Assembly: GCA_963713625.1 (NCBI GenBank)
Contig: CAVQMN010000008.1
Coordinates: 62,001 to 126,000, forward strand
Direction of reading: 5' to 3'
DNA: 64,000 bases
Origin: Bog-756 sp963713625
Lineage (GTDB): Bacteria > Actinomycetota > Acidimicrobiia > Acidimicrobiales > RAAP-2
Under the pieces are notes generated by a model that searched no databases, was not told the origin of the DNA, and saw only the letters and a list, made by a program, of their open reading frames with translations. Position numbers and translations under genes: made by a program. Positions 7,522 to 16,273 of this stretch are shown piece after piece (positions within the stretch are counted from its first letter, which is position 1; each line of letters starts with the position of its first letter).

Positions 7522-8943
7522 TCAGCCCAGGGACTGCGGCTCTTCGGCCGTCGATCCCAGGGTCGCCGTCACCGTCATCGGGATCCGGCCGCGGTAGAGG
7601 CCGATCTTGACCACCTGCCCCGGCTTGTCCGCCTGGATGACCGCCCCCAGTTGGTCGGCACTGGTGATCGCCTTGCCGCCCATCGACACGATCACGTCTC
7701 CCTGCTCGATGCCCGCACCCACCGCCGGCGAGCCGCTCACCACCTGCAGGACCACCGCACCCCGGGTGGGGGTGAAGGTGTAGGCACTGCGCACCTGGCT
7801 GGTCAGCGTCTCGATCTCGACGCCCAGGTAGCCCGACCCGCTACGGCTGTCGTCTCCGATCGACCTGCTCCGCAGACCGGGAAGGAGCTGGGCGATCTTG
7901 TTCGCCGGGATGGCGAATCCGATGTCCTGGGCCTGCGCCGTGCCGTTGGCGCTGGAGGCCACCGCGGTGTTCATCCCGATCACCTTGCCCGAGCTGTCGA
8001 CCAGTGGGCCACCCGAGTTCCCCGGGTTGATGGCGGCATCGGTCTGGAGCATGTTGATCAGGGTCTCGGTACTGGTCCCGGAGTCGTCGCTGGCCTGGAC
8101 GGTCCGACCCTTGGCCGAGATGATCCCCTGGGTCACCGTGGGGGTACCGGCCGACAGTCCGAGGGCGTTTCCGATGGCCACCACCGCGTCGCCCACCTGG
8201 ATGTCGTCCGAGTCGCCGTAGGACACGGTGGGCAGGTTGGATCGGCCCTCGATCTGGAGCAGGGCCACGTCGTTGGCCGGGTCGGTGTCGATGAGCGTGG
8301 CCGGCAACGGCTTGAGGCTCCCGTACAGGGTCACCGTGATGCTGGTGGCGCCCGAGATGACGTGGTTGTTGGTCACCACCTCGCCGTCGGAGGTGATGAT
8401 CATCCCTGTGCCTTCGTCCTCCTGGGTGCCCGGGGAGCCGCTGCCGAAGGTCATCTCCGACGCCGGCTCCGGCGACTTGGCATCGATGGAGACCACGGCC
8501 GGGAGCACCTTGTCGATGACCGACTGGATGTCGGTGGTGCCGTTGAGGAGGGCGGGCCCGCTGGAGATCTCCTTCACCGTCGTGCCCCCGCCGTTGTTGC
8601 CGGACGCCTCGACGATCTCTCCGCCGATCAGGGCCCCGACCAAAGCGGCGATCAGGACGATGGCGGCCCACAACCACAAGGAGGCCTTTCGGACCGGCTT
8701 CCGCCGGTCTTGCCTGGTGGGGAGGTCGGCGCCGGTCTCGTGGCCGGGGATGACCGGCCCCCACGCCGGAGCCGGGGGCACGGCGAGGCTGGTGGTCGGC
8801 ACCAGTGCCGTGGGATCCGACCCGGCCGGTGGCTCCTTCCAGTCGGAAGGGAGAAAGGAGTTGCCGGGCCCCGGAGTCGGCGCCGCGGCGCGCCCGACCG
8901 TCTGGTCTCCCGCTTCCGGGACGTCGCCCCCCACGTGCTCCAT
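7522..8943 (-). CDS. S1C trypsin-like serine protease with PDZ domain (HtrA/DegP type)
   Basis: Membrane-anchored extracytoplasmic quality-control protease of 473 residues. A Pro-rich cytoplasmic N-terminus precedes one transmembrane helix near 88-108. The protease domain carries the triad His194 (TNNHVIS), Asp225 (ANDVALLQI) and Ser310 (INPGNSGGPL). A PDZ domain follows from about residue 375 (YLGVEIETL to the C-terminus) and should bind substrate C-termini. The ATG at 8943 is chosen because GAGGGG lies seven bases upstream; the longer open frame to 9165 overlaps the divergent gene. It is divergent from the unknown gene at 9137. Confidence 0.93.
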   Translation of the reverse strand: MEHVGGDVPEAGDQTVGRAAAPTPGPGNSFLPSDWKEPPAGSDPTALVPTTSLAVPPAPAWGPVIPGHETGADLPTRQDRRKPVRKASLWLWAAIVLIAALVGALIGGEIVEASGNNGGGTTVKEISSGPALLNGTTDIQSVIDKVLPAVVSIDAKSPEPASEMTFGSGSPGTQEDEGTGMIITSDGEVVTNNHVISGATSITVTLYGSLKPLPATLIDTDPANDVALLQIEGRSNLPTVSYGDSDDIQVGDAVVAIGNALGLSAGTPTVTQGIISAKGRTVQASDDSGTSTETLINMLQTDAAINPGNSGGPLVDSSGKVIGMNTAVASSANGTAQAQDIGFAIPANKIAQLLPGLRSRSIGDDSRSGSGYLGVEIETLTSQVRSAYTFTPTRGAVVLQVVSGSPAVGAGIEQGDVIVSMGGKAITSADQLGAVIQADKPGQVVKIGLYRGRIPMTVTATLGSTAEEPQSLG

Positions 8944-9136
8944 CGTCTGACCCCTCGAACCACGGCCCCCGCCGGTCTTCCTCGTACCTGGTCGGACCAC
9001 CGTCCGGAGCTGTCCGCTCATGCTACCGCAGTGCCGCCCAAACCTGCATTTCAAGGGGTCCTTCACCACCGCCACGCCGGGCTCGCCGGAACTTTTTCGC
9101 GTGGCGGGTGGTGACGGCAGTAGCCTGTCGCCCGGT

Positions 9137-10441
9137 ATGGCCCATCGAATCGAAATCGAGCTCACCAGTCAGACGGGGGACTCCACCTGGACGTGGCGTG
9201 CCGCCGGCGCCAAGCAGCCGCGGGGAACACTCGACGCGGCGTTGGTTCCGGACGGCTCCGGGGTGGGCTCTGTGCTCCGCGCCGAGGTCGAGACCACCCT
9301 GGACGGGACGACAGTCACCGCGCTGCTGGCTCCGAAGGGCAAAACCGCTCCCCGGCCCGTCGAGAGGATCGAGATCATCGGGACCCCACAACGGGGACCT
9401 GACGTCAATGTCGTACTGGCATCCAAGTCCAAGCGCCGCCGCGACGAGGGATCGGACGGTCCCCGGGACGGCACCCGTCGGCCCCGATCGGGAGGAGCGG
9501 ACCGGGGGGCGCGGAACGATGGCGACAAACGGGGACGCAGCGACGGTCCCCGGCGGGACCGTAGCGAGGCCGGCGCCACCGGTGCCGATGGTGGTGCCCG
9601 CCGCCGGACCGGCCCGGCCCGGCCCGGTGGGCGGGAGTCCGGCGGTCGGGACAATCCCCGCCGGCTGACCCCGTCGACCACCTACCGGAACGCGGCCCTG
9701 GCCACCCTCAAACCGGAACAGGTCCCGGTGGCCGAGCAGCTCATCCGGGGCGGAATCCCGTCCGTGCGCCAAGCCATCGAGGAGCAGAACACCCGGGCCC
9801 GCGAAGACGGCCGACCCGAGGTCACCCCGGGCCCGCTGTTGGCCATGGCCGAGCAGCTCCTCCCGGTCATCAACTTGGCCACCTGGAAGGATCGCGCCTC
9901 GGTGGCCCGGAACGCGGGCAAAGACGTCCCGCTCCGCGAGCTCCGCTCGATTGTCGCCTCGTCGTCGACGGTCACCCTGGATGAAGAGGGGAGCGAAATG
10001 GCCACCGCCCTGCGCACGTCCCTCAACGAGCGGGTCACCGCCCTCAGGGAACGCTGGCTCGAACGGATCACCGGAGCGCTGGACGACGGACGGGTGGTCG
10101 ATGCCGTGCGCGCCTCCATCCGGCCGCCGGAACCGGCAGCCCGTCTGACCGCCGAACTCGCCGTCCGGCTGTCTGATGCCGCCGGTCAGGCCATGTCGGC
10201 CGAAACGCCACCGGCCGAGTGGCTGGCCCTGCTCGAGGTGGTGGTGGAGTCGCCCGTCCGCCGCACGGTCAAGCCCACCGGACTTCCCGTGCCGGCCGAC
10301 GAGGAGCTGTTGACCGCGGCCCGCAAGGCCTCGGGCTATGTGCCCGAACTGGCCCGGCTGATGGGCATCCCCATCCCCCCGCCACCCGGCCCGCGCCGCC
10401 CGGTGCCGGCCCGGTCGGCTCCCGGTCGTCGGGCGTCCTGA
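9137..10441 (+). CDS. unknown protein: beta N-domain, Arg/Gly/Asp-rich linker, helical C-domain
   Basis: A 434-residue unknown. Residues 1-95 look like a compact beta domain (MAHRIEIELTSQ to VERIEIIGTP). Residues 96-180 are a low-complexity linker rich in Arg, Gly and Asp (SKRRRDEGSDGPRDG and similar). The remainder is helical with Ala/Leu/Glu repeats and ends in a Pro-rich tail. Basic linkers of this kind often contact nucleic acid, but no known domain is recognised. The ATG at 9137 is preferred over 9020 because the upstream part is the divergent promoter region; TAGCCT at 9121-9126 precedes it by ten bases. Confidence 0.68.
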   Translation: MAHRIEIELTSQTGDSTWTWRAAGAKQPRGTLDAALVPDGSGVGSVLRAEVETTLDGTTVTALLAPKGKTAPRPVERIEIIGTPQRGPDVNVVLASKSKRRRDEGSDGPRDGTRRPRSGGADRGARNDGDKRGRSDGPRRDRSEAGATGADGGARRRTGPARPGGRESGGRDNPRRLTPSTTYRNAALATLKPEQVPVAEQLIRGGIPSVRQAIEEQNTRAREDGRPEVTPGPLLAMAEQLLPVINLATWKDRASVARNAGKDVPLRELRSIVASSSTVTLDEEGSEMATALRTSLNERVTALRERWLERITGALDDGRVVDAVRASIRPPEPAARLTAELAVRLSDAAGQAMSAETPPAEWLALLEVVVESPVRRTVKPTGLPVPADEELLTAARKASGYVPELARLMGIPIPPPPGPRRPVPARSAPGRRAS

Positions 10442-10546
10442 CCGGCCTCGGCCCGGTGTCCCCTTCACCCTTCACCGTCACCACCGTCAACGCCGGCCGT
10501 CGTCGCCGGGCCGTCGTCGTCAGCCCAGTGGTCGTCAGCCCGGCAA

Positions 10547-11032
10547 TCAGTCGATGCGGCGGTGCATGGTCAGCAGTCGAGCCTTGAACCCGGCCGCCTC
10601 GTAGAAGTTCTTGGCCCCGCGGTCGCCGGGCAGGGCGATGCCGTCCACTCCCCCGCAGCCCTGCTCCCCCAGCCACGACACCAGGGCGTCCAGCAGGAGA
10701 CGGCCCAGCCCCACTCCCCTCGCCCCCACCTCCACGTAGCAGGCGTCCAGCACACCGCGCCGTCCGGGTGGCCCGAGGTCTTCGACGTGGGCCAGGCCGA
10801 AGCCGGTGACCACGTCGTCGAGGGTGCCCACCAGCACCAGCGTGGCCTCGTCGGTCAGGAGGCTCTCCCACCTCTCCCTCCGGCCATGAGGACCGGGGCC
10901 GACCTCGGCCTCTGTCGGAGCCAGCAGGAGTGAGCCGCCACGCTGGGCGTCGATGGCCCCCGACAGCTCCTCCGCCATCTCGAGGAGCCGGGGCGTGTCG
11001 GCCTCGCCCGCCCGGCGCACGGCCTCGATCAC
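10547..11032 (-). CDS. GNAT family N-acetyltransferase
   Basis: A 161-residue single-domain acetyltransferase. The acetyl-CoA pyrophosphate-binding loop is visible as VGARGVGLGRLLLDAL around residues 102-117. The typical end of the fold follows as ALPGDRGAKNFYEAAGFKAR. The N-terminus begins VRRAGEADTPRLLEMAEEL, the usual first strand and helix. The acceptor substrate cannot be predicted. It is separated from the downstream gene at 11066 by about 30 bases and is on the same strand, so it could be the last member of the DUF4193 group of genes. Confidence 0.85.
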   Translation of the reverse strand: MIEAVRRAGEADTPRLLEMAEELSGAIDAQRGGSLLLAPTEAEVGPGPHGRRERWESLLTDEATLVLVGTLDDVVTGFGLAHVEDLGPPGRRGVLDACYVEVGARGVGLGRLLLDALVSWLGEQGCGGVDGIALPGDRGAKNFYEAAGFKARLLTMHRRID

Positions 11033-11065
11033 CGGCCTGGTGGTCGGTCGGCCCGGGTGGCCGGG

Positions 11066-11614
11066 CTAGGACCGTTCATCGAGGAGTTGGTCCACCCGGC
11101 TGAGAATGGTCCGCCGACCGCGTGTGGAAGCCTCGTAGGCGCGCACCGACACCAGCTCGACCCGGTTCAGGCCGTCGAGGCGCTGGACCACCTGGGACGC
11201 CGACAGCGAGTCGAACCCGGGGATGGAGAGCGAGGACACCGCGGGCACGTGCCCGTTCCCGGCCGGGGCCGTGGGTTGGCTCGGGGTGGTCGCCCAGGTG
11301 GTGTCGACAGTGGCGGTCCGGACACCACCGGCTTCGCGTGCCGGGGTCGGGGTCACGACGTTCCCGCGCCCGGAGGACCCGTGGAACAGTCCGGCCGACC
11401 GCCGGCGGAACTCGTCCGTCCCGGCCTGGACCACGAACTGGCCGACAGCCCGGGCCGACGACACCCGCACGCCCAACCGGTCACGGCCCATGGCCGCCAG
11501 TTTCGGGAGCTCCTCCACCACCGAGACGGCGATGCCGGCCGGAACGTAGACCAAAAGGTCGAGCAGGCGCTCGTTCAGCGGTGTGTCATCGGATGGATCA
11601 TGCGAATCAGCCAT
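11066..11614 (-). CDS. conserved actinobacterial protein, helical C-terminal domain
   Basis: A 182-residue protein of unknown function. The first 70 residues are helical and hydrophobic (ERLLDLLVYVPAGIAVSVVEELPKL), possibly membrane-associating. A Thr/Pro/Ala linker follows. The C-terminal domain (IPGFDSLSASQVVQRLDGLNRVELVSVRAYEAS) resembles a segment seen in actinobacterial proteins of unknown or lipid-droplet-related role. The ATG has AGGAG upstream at good spacing. Its start lies 12 bases after the DUF4193 gene, so the two are likely co-transcribed. Confidence 0.72.
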   Translation of the reverse strand: MADSHDPSDDTPLNERLLDLLVYVPAGIAVSVVEELPKLAAMGRDRLGVRVSSARAVGQFVVQAGTDEFRRRSAGLFHGSSGRGNVVTPTPAREAGGVRTATVDTTWATTPSQPTAPAGNGHVPAVSSLSIPGFDSLSASQVVQRLDGLNRVELVSVRAYEASTRGRRTILSRVDQLLDERS

Positions 11615-11626
11615 GGTCGGCTCCTG

Positions 11627-12109
11627 TCACACGCAGTCGCGGCAGAGCATCTTCTTCCGGTCCGCCAGTTGGTTCGGGTGCTTGACCAGAAAACACGATC
11701 GGCACACGAACTCTCCCGGCTGTTTGGGAAGCACCCGCTCCACACCGTCGCCGGTGCGGTCCTCGGGTTCGGGTGTGTCCTCGTCGTCCTCGACCTCCTC
11801 GACGACCAGACGCTCCTTGAGGATGGTGTCCAGGCTCGCCTCGACATCTTCGTCGTCGGGCTCCTCCTCGTCGTCCTCTTCCGACTCCTCGCCCGCCTTG
11901 GTCGCCACCTTGGCACCGACCTCGGGGATCTCGGGAGTCTCGACGACTTCGTCGACGTCGTCATCCACCACGACCACGTCGACGTCATCATCGTCGTCAT
12001 CGGGGAGGGCAAGGCCGTCTTCGGCAATCAGGTCGTCGTCAACCAGCTCGTCGAGGTCTCCCTCGATGAGCTCGTCTGGTCCTTCGACTTCGTCGAGTTC
12101 TGGTGGCAT
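11627..12109 (-). CDS. DUF4193 family acidic zinc-ribbon protein
   Basis: A 160-residue, very acidic protein. Runs of Asp and Glu fill most of the first 115 residues, and SLDTILKERL precedes a C-terminal zinc ribbon with FVCRSCFLVKHPNQLAD and LCRDC. This order matches the DUF4193 family found throughout actinobacteria, whose function is not established to my knowledge. An AAGGA sequence lies near the ATG. The downstream gene at 11066 is in the same direction and nearly adjacent. Confidence 0.88.
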   Translation of the reverse strand: MPPELDEVEGPDELIEGDLDELVDDDLIAEDGLALPDDDDDDVDVVVVDDDVDEVVETPEIPEVGAKVATKAGEESEEDDEEEPDDEDVEASLDTILKERLVVEEVEDDEDTPEPEDRTGDGVERVLPKQPGEFVCRSCFLVKHPNQLADRKKMLCRDCV

Positions 12110-12532
12110 CTCGGTCCTTCAGTGGTGAGTTGGGCGGGAGCATAGACGCTCCGGCACTGCCACCGTTCACCGGCAGCCGCAGGGCCTGTGTGCTGGTCAA
12201 CGGGCCTGGGGGGGTCCGTCGCGAATCGTGGCCGGGGGGAGTGGGTCGGGGCCCGCACGCCGGTTCAGGCGGTAGGACCCAGGGGTCTTTGGCACCATGT
12301 TCCCGCTACCTCCGACTTGCGCCGCCGGTTGCGGGAAAATGTTTTCTACTCGATCCCCTGGGCCTCCCTCCGCCTCTCACAGCATCCCCCCCTCAAGCCG
12401 CACCGTTCGATCGAGATCGTCCGGAAAGTCTTGAGGGGCGACTGGGACTGGGCGAACGATAGGCCATCGACACCGTCGGTCGTCAAATGAGAATCACCGC
12501 ACACGACCAGGGCCTTTAGGAAACTTCCCAGG
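12110..12532. other. 423-base gap without a supported gene
   Basis: No convincing open frame. It contains a small AT palindrome GAAAA-TG-TTTTC at 12335-12346. It also has an inverted repeat, CCCCTCAAG at 12389-12397 with CTTGAGGGG at 12430-12438, enclosing a GATCGAGATC-like inner palindrome. There is no T-tract, so a simple terminator is unlikely. A small RNA or regulatory leader is possible but not demonstrated. Confidence 0.4.
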
Positions 12533-14191
12533 TCAGGGGATTGCAGGATTTCCTACCGCAGATATCGGATTCCGCCGTTCTTCGGCGCGGCGTTCGGCGT
12601 CGAGCCGTTCCAACTCCTCGGAGCCGAAATCCACATGCGACATGGCTTCGGCCAACAGGCGGTGCCCGGCCTGGTCGGCGATCAGCCGGTGCATCTCCTG
12701 GGCCACCCACCGGTAGCTCGGATGACCCTGCGGGCCGGAGCGGAGCTCGATGAGGTGCATGGCCTCACGGGCGTTCATCTGCATCGTGTAGCGGATGCGG
12801 TAGGCCAGGGCCACGGCGTAGGCGGCCTGGACGGGGAACGACGGCGCCAGTGCCTCGGCCAGCTCCCGGGACCGCTCCAACGAAGCCACGTACGGCTCCT
12901 CGAGCCCGGCCTCGGCCACCACGTCGGGAACGTCGTAGCCCAGGTTGGGTCCGAGCGACTGCCACTCGATGGTCAGCATGCGATGACGTTGGAGATCCCG
13001 GAAGGCGCCGTAGTCGGTCACCACGTCGAAGCGGTAGCCGGTGCGTTCGAACGCCCGGCCGGGCCGGTGGCGCCGGTTCCGACGGTCACCGACGTAGGCC
13101 AGCAGCAGCGACCGTCGTTCCTCGGCCCCCAACAGATCGACCCGGCGCCGCACCTCCTCCTCCGAGTGGTTGGTGAGGGGCGCGCAGATGGCCGCGATCA
13201 CCTTCGACTCGCCGTCGGGGTCGAAGTCGAGCAGCGTGACCGACGGTTGGCCCGAGGGCCCCGCTACCGGGGCGTCGTCCGGTGACACCAGGTCGGGAAA
13301 GAGCCTGCCCACGAGTGCGCCCGTCTCCTGGCGGGTGGCGTCGAGATAGGCCGACCAGGCCCCACCCCGATCCGGTCGGTCCACCCGCTGGAGGAACGAC
13401 GGGATCACCTTGCGGAGCTCCTCGAGCATCATCTCGGCGTACTGACGGGCCTCGGGAAGCGGATGGGAGCGCATACGGAGGAGGAGCATCTCGTACGACT
13501 GGCCCGTCCCGTAGATCCCGACGTTGGACAGCGAGGCGGCCGGGAGCAGCCCACGGAGCGCATCGAGGGCCTTGGCTCTGATGGCCTGGCGGTGGACGAA
13601 GTCGGAGTCCCCGGGCTCCCGGGGGTGCCTGACGGCCAACCAGGCTTTGGCCTGCTCCAGCAGCTCGCCGTAGGTGTCGAACATCCGGTCCATGTCGCCC
13701 ACGTAGCGGGCGCCGAGCGGCGAGTCGAGCAGGCCCGGGTCCCGGTAGTAGCGGTAGTGGCCGGTGGTCAGACGTTGGTTGTAGGCGATATAGCGGGTCG
13801 ACTGCTCGAGGTAGGCCATCAGCCTGCCCCACTCCAGCACCTTGGTCAGGACGTTGGAGGCCTGCTCGCAGGCCAGGTGGACCCCGCCCAGTTGGGCCAC
13901 GGAGTCGTCCCCGTACTCGAAGAAGACCTTCTCGTAGAGCTCCTCGGCCCGGGTGAGCCCGACGGTGGCGTCCACGGTGGCGTCGCCGGCGATGTCCAGC
14001 TCCCCCACGAACTCGTCGAGGAACAGCCGGCGGAGGCTCTTGGGTGAACGGGAGTACCGGGCGAACAGGGCCCCTTTGACCACTTCGGGCAGGTTGACCA
14101 GGGCGAACACCGGACGATCGAGATTGGTGACGTACCGGCGGAGGATGTCGGCCTCGTCATCGCTGAACGTCTCCACGGCATAGGGGAACAT
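12533..14191 (-). CDS. tandem ThyX-like (FAD-dependent thymidylate synthase family) protein
   Basis: A 552-residue protein about twice the usual ThyX length, made of two ThyX-like halves. The C-terminal half holds the RHR-x7-S motif (Arg402-His403-Arg404 to Ser412) and the later MNAREAMHLIELRSGP segment. The N-terminal half aligns at LEWGRLMAYLEQSTRY (120-134), keeping EQSTRY but not the RHR triad. Classical ThyX forms dTMP from dUMP using FAD. Whether this one is a thymidylate synthase is uncertain. ACACTA at 14201-14206 (TAGTGT on this strand) is a possible leaderless promoter overlapping the helicase stop. Confidence 0.82.
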   Translation of the reverse strand: MFPYAVETFSDDEADILRRYVTNLDRPVFALVNLPEVVKGALFARYSRSPKSLRRLFLDEFVGELDIAGDATVDATVGLTRAEELYEKVFFEYGDDSVAQLGGVHLACEQASNVLTKVLEWGRLMAYLEQSTRYIAYNQRLTTGHYRYYRDPGLLDSPLGARYVGDMDRMFDTYGELLEQAKAWLAVRHPREPGDSDFVHRQAIRAKALDALRGLLPAASLSNVGIYGTGQSYEMLLLRMRSHPLPEARQYAEMMLEELRKVIPSFLQRVDRPDRGGAWSAYLDATRQETGALVGRLFPDLVSPDDAPVAGPSGQPSVTLLDFDPDGESKVIAAICAPLTNHSEEEVRRRVDLLGAEERRSLLLAYVGDRRNRRHRPGRAFERTGYRFDVVTDYGAFRDLQRHRMLTIEWQSLGPNLGYDVPDVVAEAGLEEPYVASLERSRELAEALAPSFPVQAAYAVALAYRIRYTMQMNAREAMHLIELRSGPQGHPSYRWVAQEMHRLIADQAGHRLLAEAMSHVDFGSEELERLDAERRAEERRNPISAVGNPAIP

Positions 14192-14203
14192 GCCCGGATC
14201 ACA

Positions 14204-16273
14204 CTACGACGGCACCGGCGGGTCAGGCGCGGACCCCGGGGCCGCCGGGTCGTCCGCTCCCACCACCCCACGCTTGAGGAGCGCCACGGCCAGCTGGGCC
14301 GCATCCCGGGTCCGGGGATCGGGAGCCACCTGGGCCAGCTGACGGACCAGATCGATCACCTGACGGACGTTGCGCACGAAGTCCCCCGGGGCGATGTCGG
14401 TCTCCCGCAACACCGAGTCGAGGGTCGAGCCCTTGGCCCAGGCGATGACGGCCCGGGCCAGTCCGGGATCCGGTCGGCGTGTCCTCCGCAGCCCGACCCG
14501 CCGTTCGTCGGCCCGCAGGTCGCCGGCCAGCTCCCCGAGGCGGGCCAACCGGTCGACGACGTTCTTCTGGCGTGGTTCCGGACTGTCGTCACCGGTCCGT
14601 CGGGCCTCGAAGGTGAAGGCGGAGACCACCCCGGCCAGGGACGGCGGATCGAGGTCGTCGAGCAGCTTGTGTCGGATGGCTTCGCTGACCAACAGGTCCG
14701 ACTCGTGGTAGATGGAGGCCAGGGCGGACCCGGCGTCGGTCATGGCCCAACCCTCGATGAACCCGCGCTTCTCCAGGATGGCCAGCCGGCGGTCGAGCTG
14801 GGCGGAGAGGGAGACGGAGCCCTCCGGTGCCTGCCACTGGCCGTAGGAGGAACTGAGCAGCCGGTGGGCCTCGTCCCGGGACCACCGGCGCACCAGGTTC
14901 ACAGCCAGGTTGTAGGTGGGATGGAAGGACGAGACCAGATCGGGCGGCGGGGCGATGGCGGTGCGGGCCACCTGGGTGAAGGGGGTGGCCTGCGACCAGA
15001 GGACGAAGGCGTGGCCCACGATGTCGATGCCCCGGCGGCCGGCGCGGCCGGTCAGCTGTTGGTACTCCCCGGAGGTGAGGGCCGAGGTGTCCGAGCCCCG
15101 GAACTTGGCGAACCGCTCGACCACCACGGTCCGGGCCGGCATGTTGATGCCGAGGGCCAGCGTCTCGGTGGCGAAGACCACCTTCAGCAGTCCTTCCGAG
15201 AAGCACTGCTCGACGGCCTGGCGGAAGGCGGGGACCAGACCCGCGTGGTGGGGGGCGATGCCGGCCTCGAGGGCGGCCGACCACGGTCCGTACCCCAGCG
15301 TGGCCAGATCGTCGTCGTCGAGCCGGTCGACCGCGCCCTCGGTGAGCTGGCGGATCCGCTGCCGCTCTTCCGGGGTGGTCAGCCGGAGGCCGTCCTGGAG
15401 GCACTGCCGGGTGGCGTCGTCACAGGCGGCCCTCGAGAAGATGAAGGTGATGGCGGGCAGCATGTCCTCGGCGGCCAGGTACTCGATCACCTGGGTCCGG
15501 CGGGGCGCCCGGAACCGGTGGCGCGGATTCCGGCGCCGGCGGTCGTCCAGGGCGGTGCCGTCGGGATTGGGCCTCCCGTTCCGGAGGAGGGGCAGCACAC
15601 TCAGCCGTTCACTCCCCCGCTCGGCGATGGCGAAATGGTGGTGCAGCGTCACCGGGCGGTGGGCCTCCACGATGACCTTCGTCTTCCCCCGCACCGAGGT
15701 GAGCCAGGCCCCGAAGTCAGAGGCGTTGCTGACGGTGGCGGAGAGGCTCACAAAGGCCACGTCCGGCGGGGCGAGCACGAGGACCTCCTCCCACACCGAG
15801 CCGCGGTAGGGGTCCTGGAGGTAGTGGACCTCGTCGAGGACCACCACGGCCAGGTCCTCGAGCAGGGAGGAGCGGGCGAAGATCATGTTGCGGAGCACCT
15901 CGGTGGTCATCACCACCATGGGCGCCCGGGCCTGATGGGACACGTCCCCGGTCAGCAGGCCCACCCGGTCGTCGCCGTACCGCAACGAGAGTTCGGCGAA
16001 CTTCTGGTTGGACAGGGCCTTGATCGGGGTGGTGTAGAAGGCCTTCCCACCCGACCGCACCGCCCGGGCCGCGGCGTACTCGGCCACCAGCGTCTTGCCC
16101 GAGCCGGTCGGGGCCGACACCAGCACCGACTCACCCCGGTCGATGGCGTCCATGGCGCGGCGCTGGAACCCGTCGAGCGGGAAGTCGAGGCTCGCCTCGA
16201 ACTGCGCCCGGAAGCGCCCGCCGTCGTCACCCCCGGCATCCGGGACGGTCTCCCGGATGCCCCCGGGGATCAT
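14204..16273 (-). CDS. helY: DExH-box Ski2/Mtr4-like RNA helicase (HelY type)
   Basis: An ATP-dependent superfamily 2 helicase of 689 residues, probably acting on RNA. It has Walker A SAPTGSGKT, the DEVH box in LDEVHYLQD, motif III SATVSN, and motif VI TGRAGRRGID. The C-terminal helical part includes a DSHCT-like region. The start is the ATG at 16273, which overlaps the TatC stop by four bases (ATGA); the longer frame to 16921 is the shadow of tatC. The order tatA/B, tatC, helY is conserved in mycobacteria, which supports the name. Confidence 0.9.
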   Translation of the reverse strand: MIPGGIRETVPDAGGDDGGRFRAQFEASLDFPLDGFQRRAMDAIDRGESVLVSAPTGSGKTLVAEYAAARAVRSGGKAFYTTPIKALSNQKFAELSLRYGDDRVGLLTGDVSHQARAPMVVMTTEVLRNMIFARSSLLEDLAVVVLDEVHYLQDPYRGSVWEEVLVLAPPDVAFVSLSATVSNASDFGAWLTSVRGKTKVIVEAHRPVTLHHHFAIAERGSERLSVLPLLRNGRPNPDGTALDDRRRRNPRHRFRAPRRTQVIEYLAAEDMLPAITFIFSRAACDDATRQCLQDGLRLTTPEERQRIRQLTEGAVDRLDDDDLATLGYGPWSAALEAGIAPHHAGLVPAFRQAVEQCFSEGLLKVVFATETLALGINMPARTVVVERFAKFRGSDTSALTSGEYQQLTGRAGRRGIDIVGHAFVLWSQATPFTQVARTAIAPPPDLVSSFHPTYNLAVNLVRRWSRDEAHRLLSSSYGQWQAPEGSVSLSAQLDRRLAILEKRGFIEGWAMTDAGSALASIYHESDLLVSEAIRHKLLDDLDPPSLAGVVSAFTFEARRTGDDSPEPRQKNVVDRLARLGELAGDLRADERRVGLRRTRRPDPGLARAVIAWAKGSTLDSVLRETDIAPGDFVRNVRQVIDLVRQLAQVAPDPRTRDAAQLAVALLKRGVVGADDPAAPGSAPDPPVPS

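Noticed and set aside
9020..9136. Longer N-terminus of the 9137 gene
   Set aside because: It lies in the divergent promoter region and lacks coding character; the ATG at 9137 fits better.
12389..12438. Rho-independent terminator between thyX-like and DUF4193 genes
   Set aside because: The arms are nine bases with a 32-base loop and no T-tract, so it is a weak terminator candidate.
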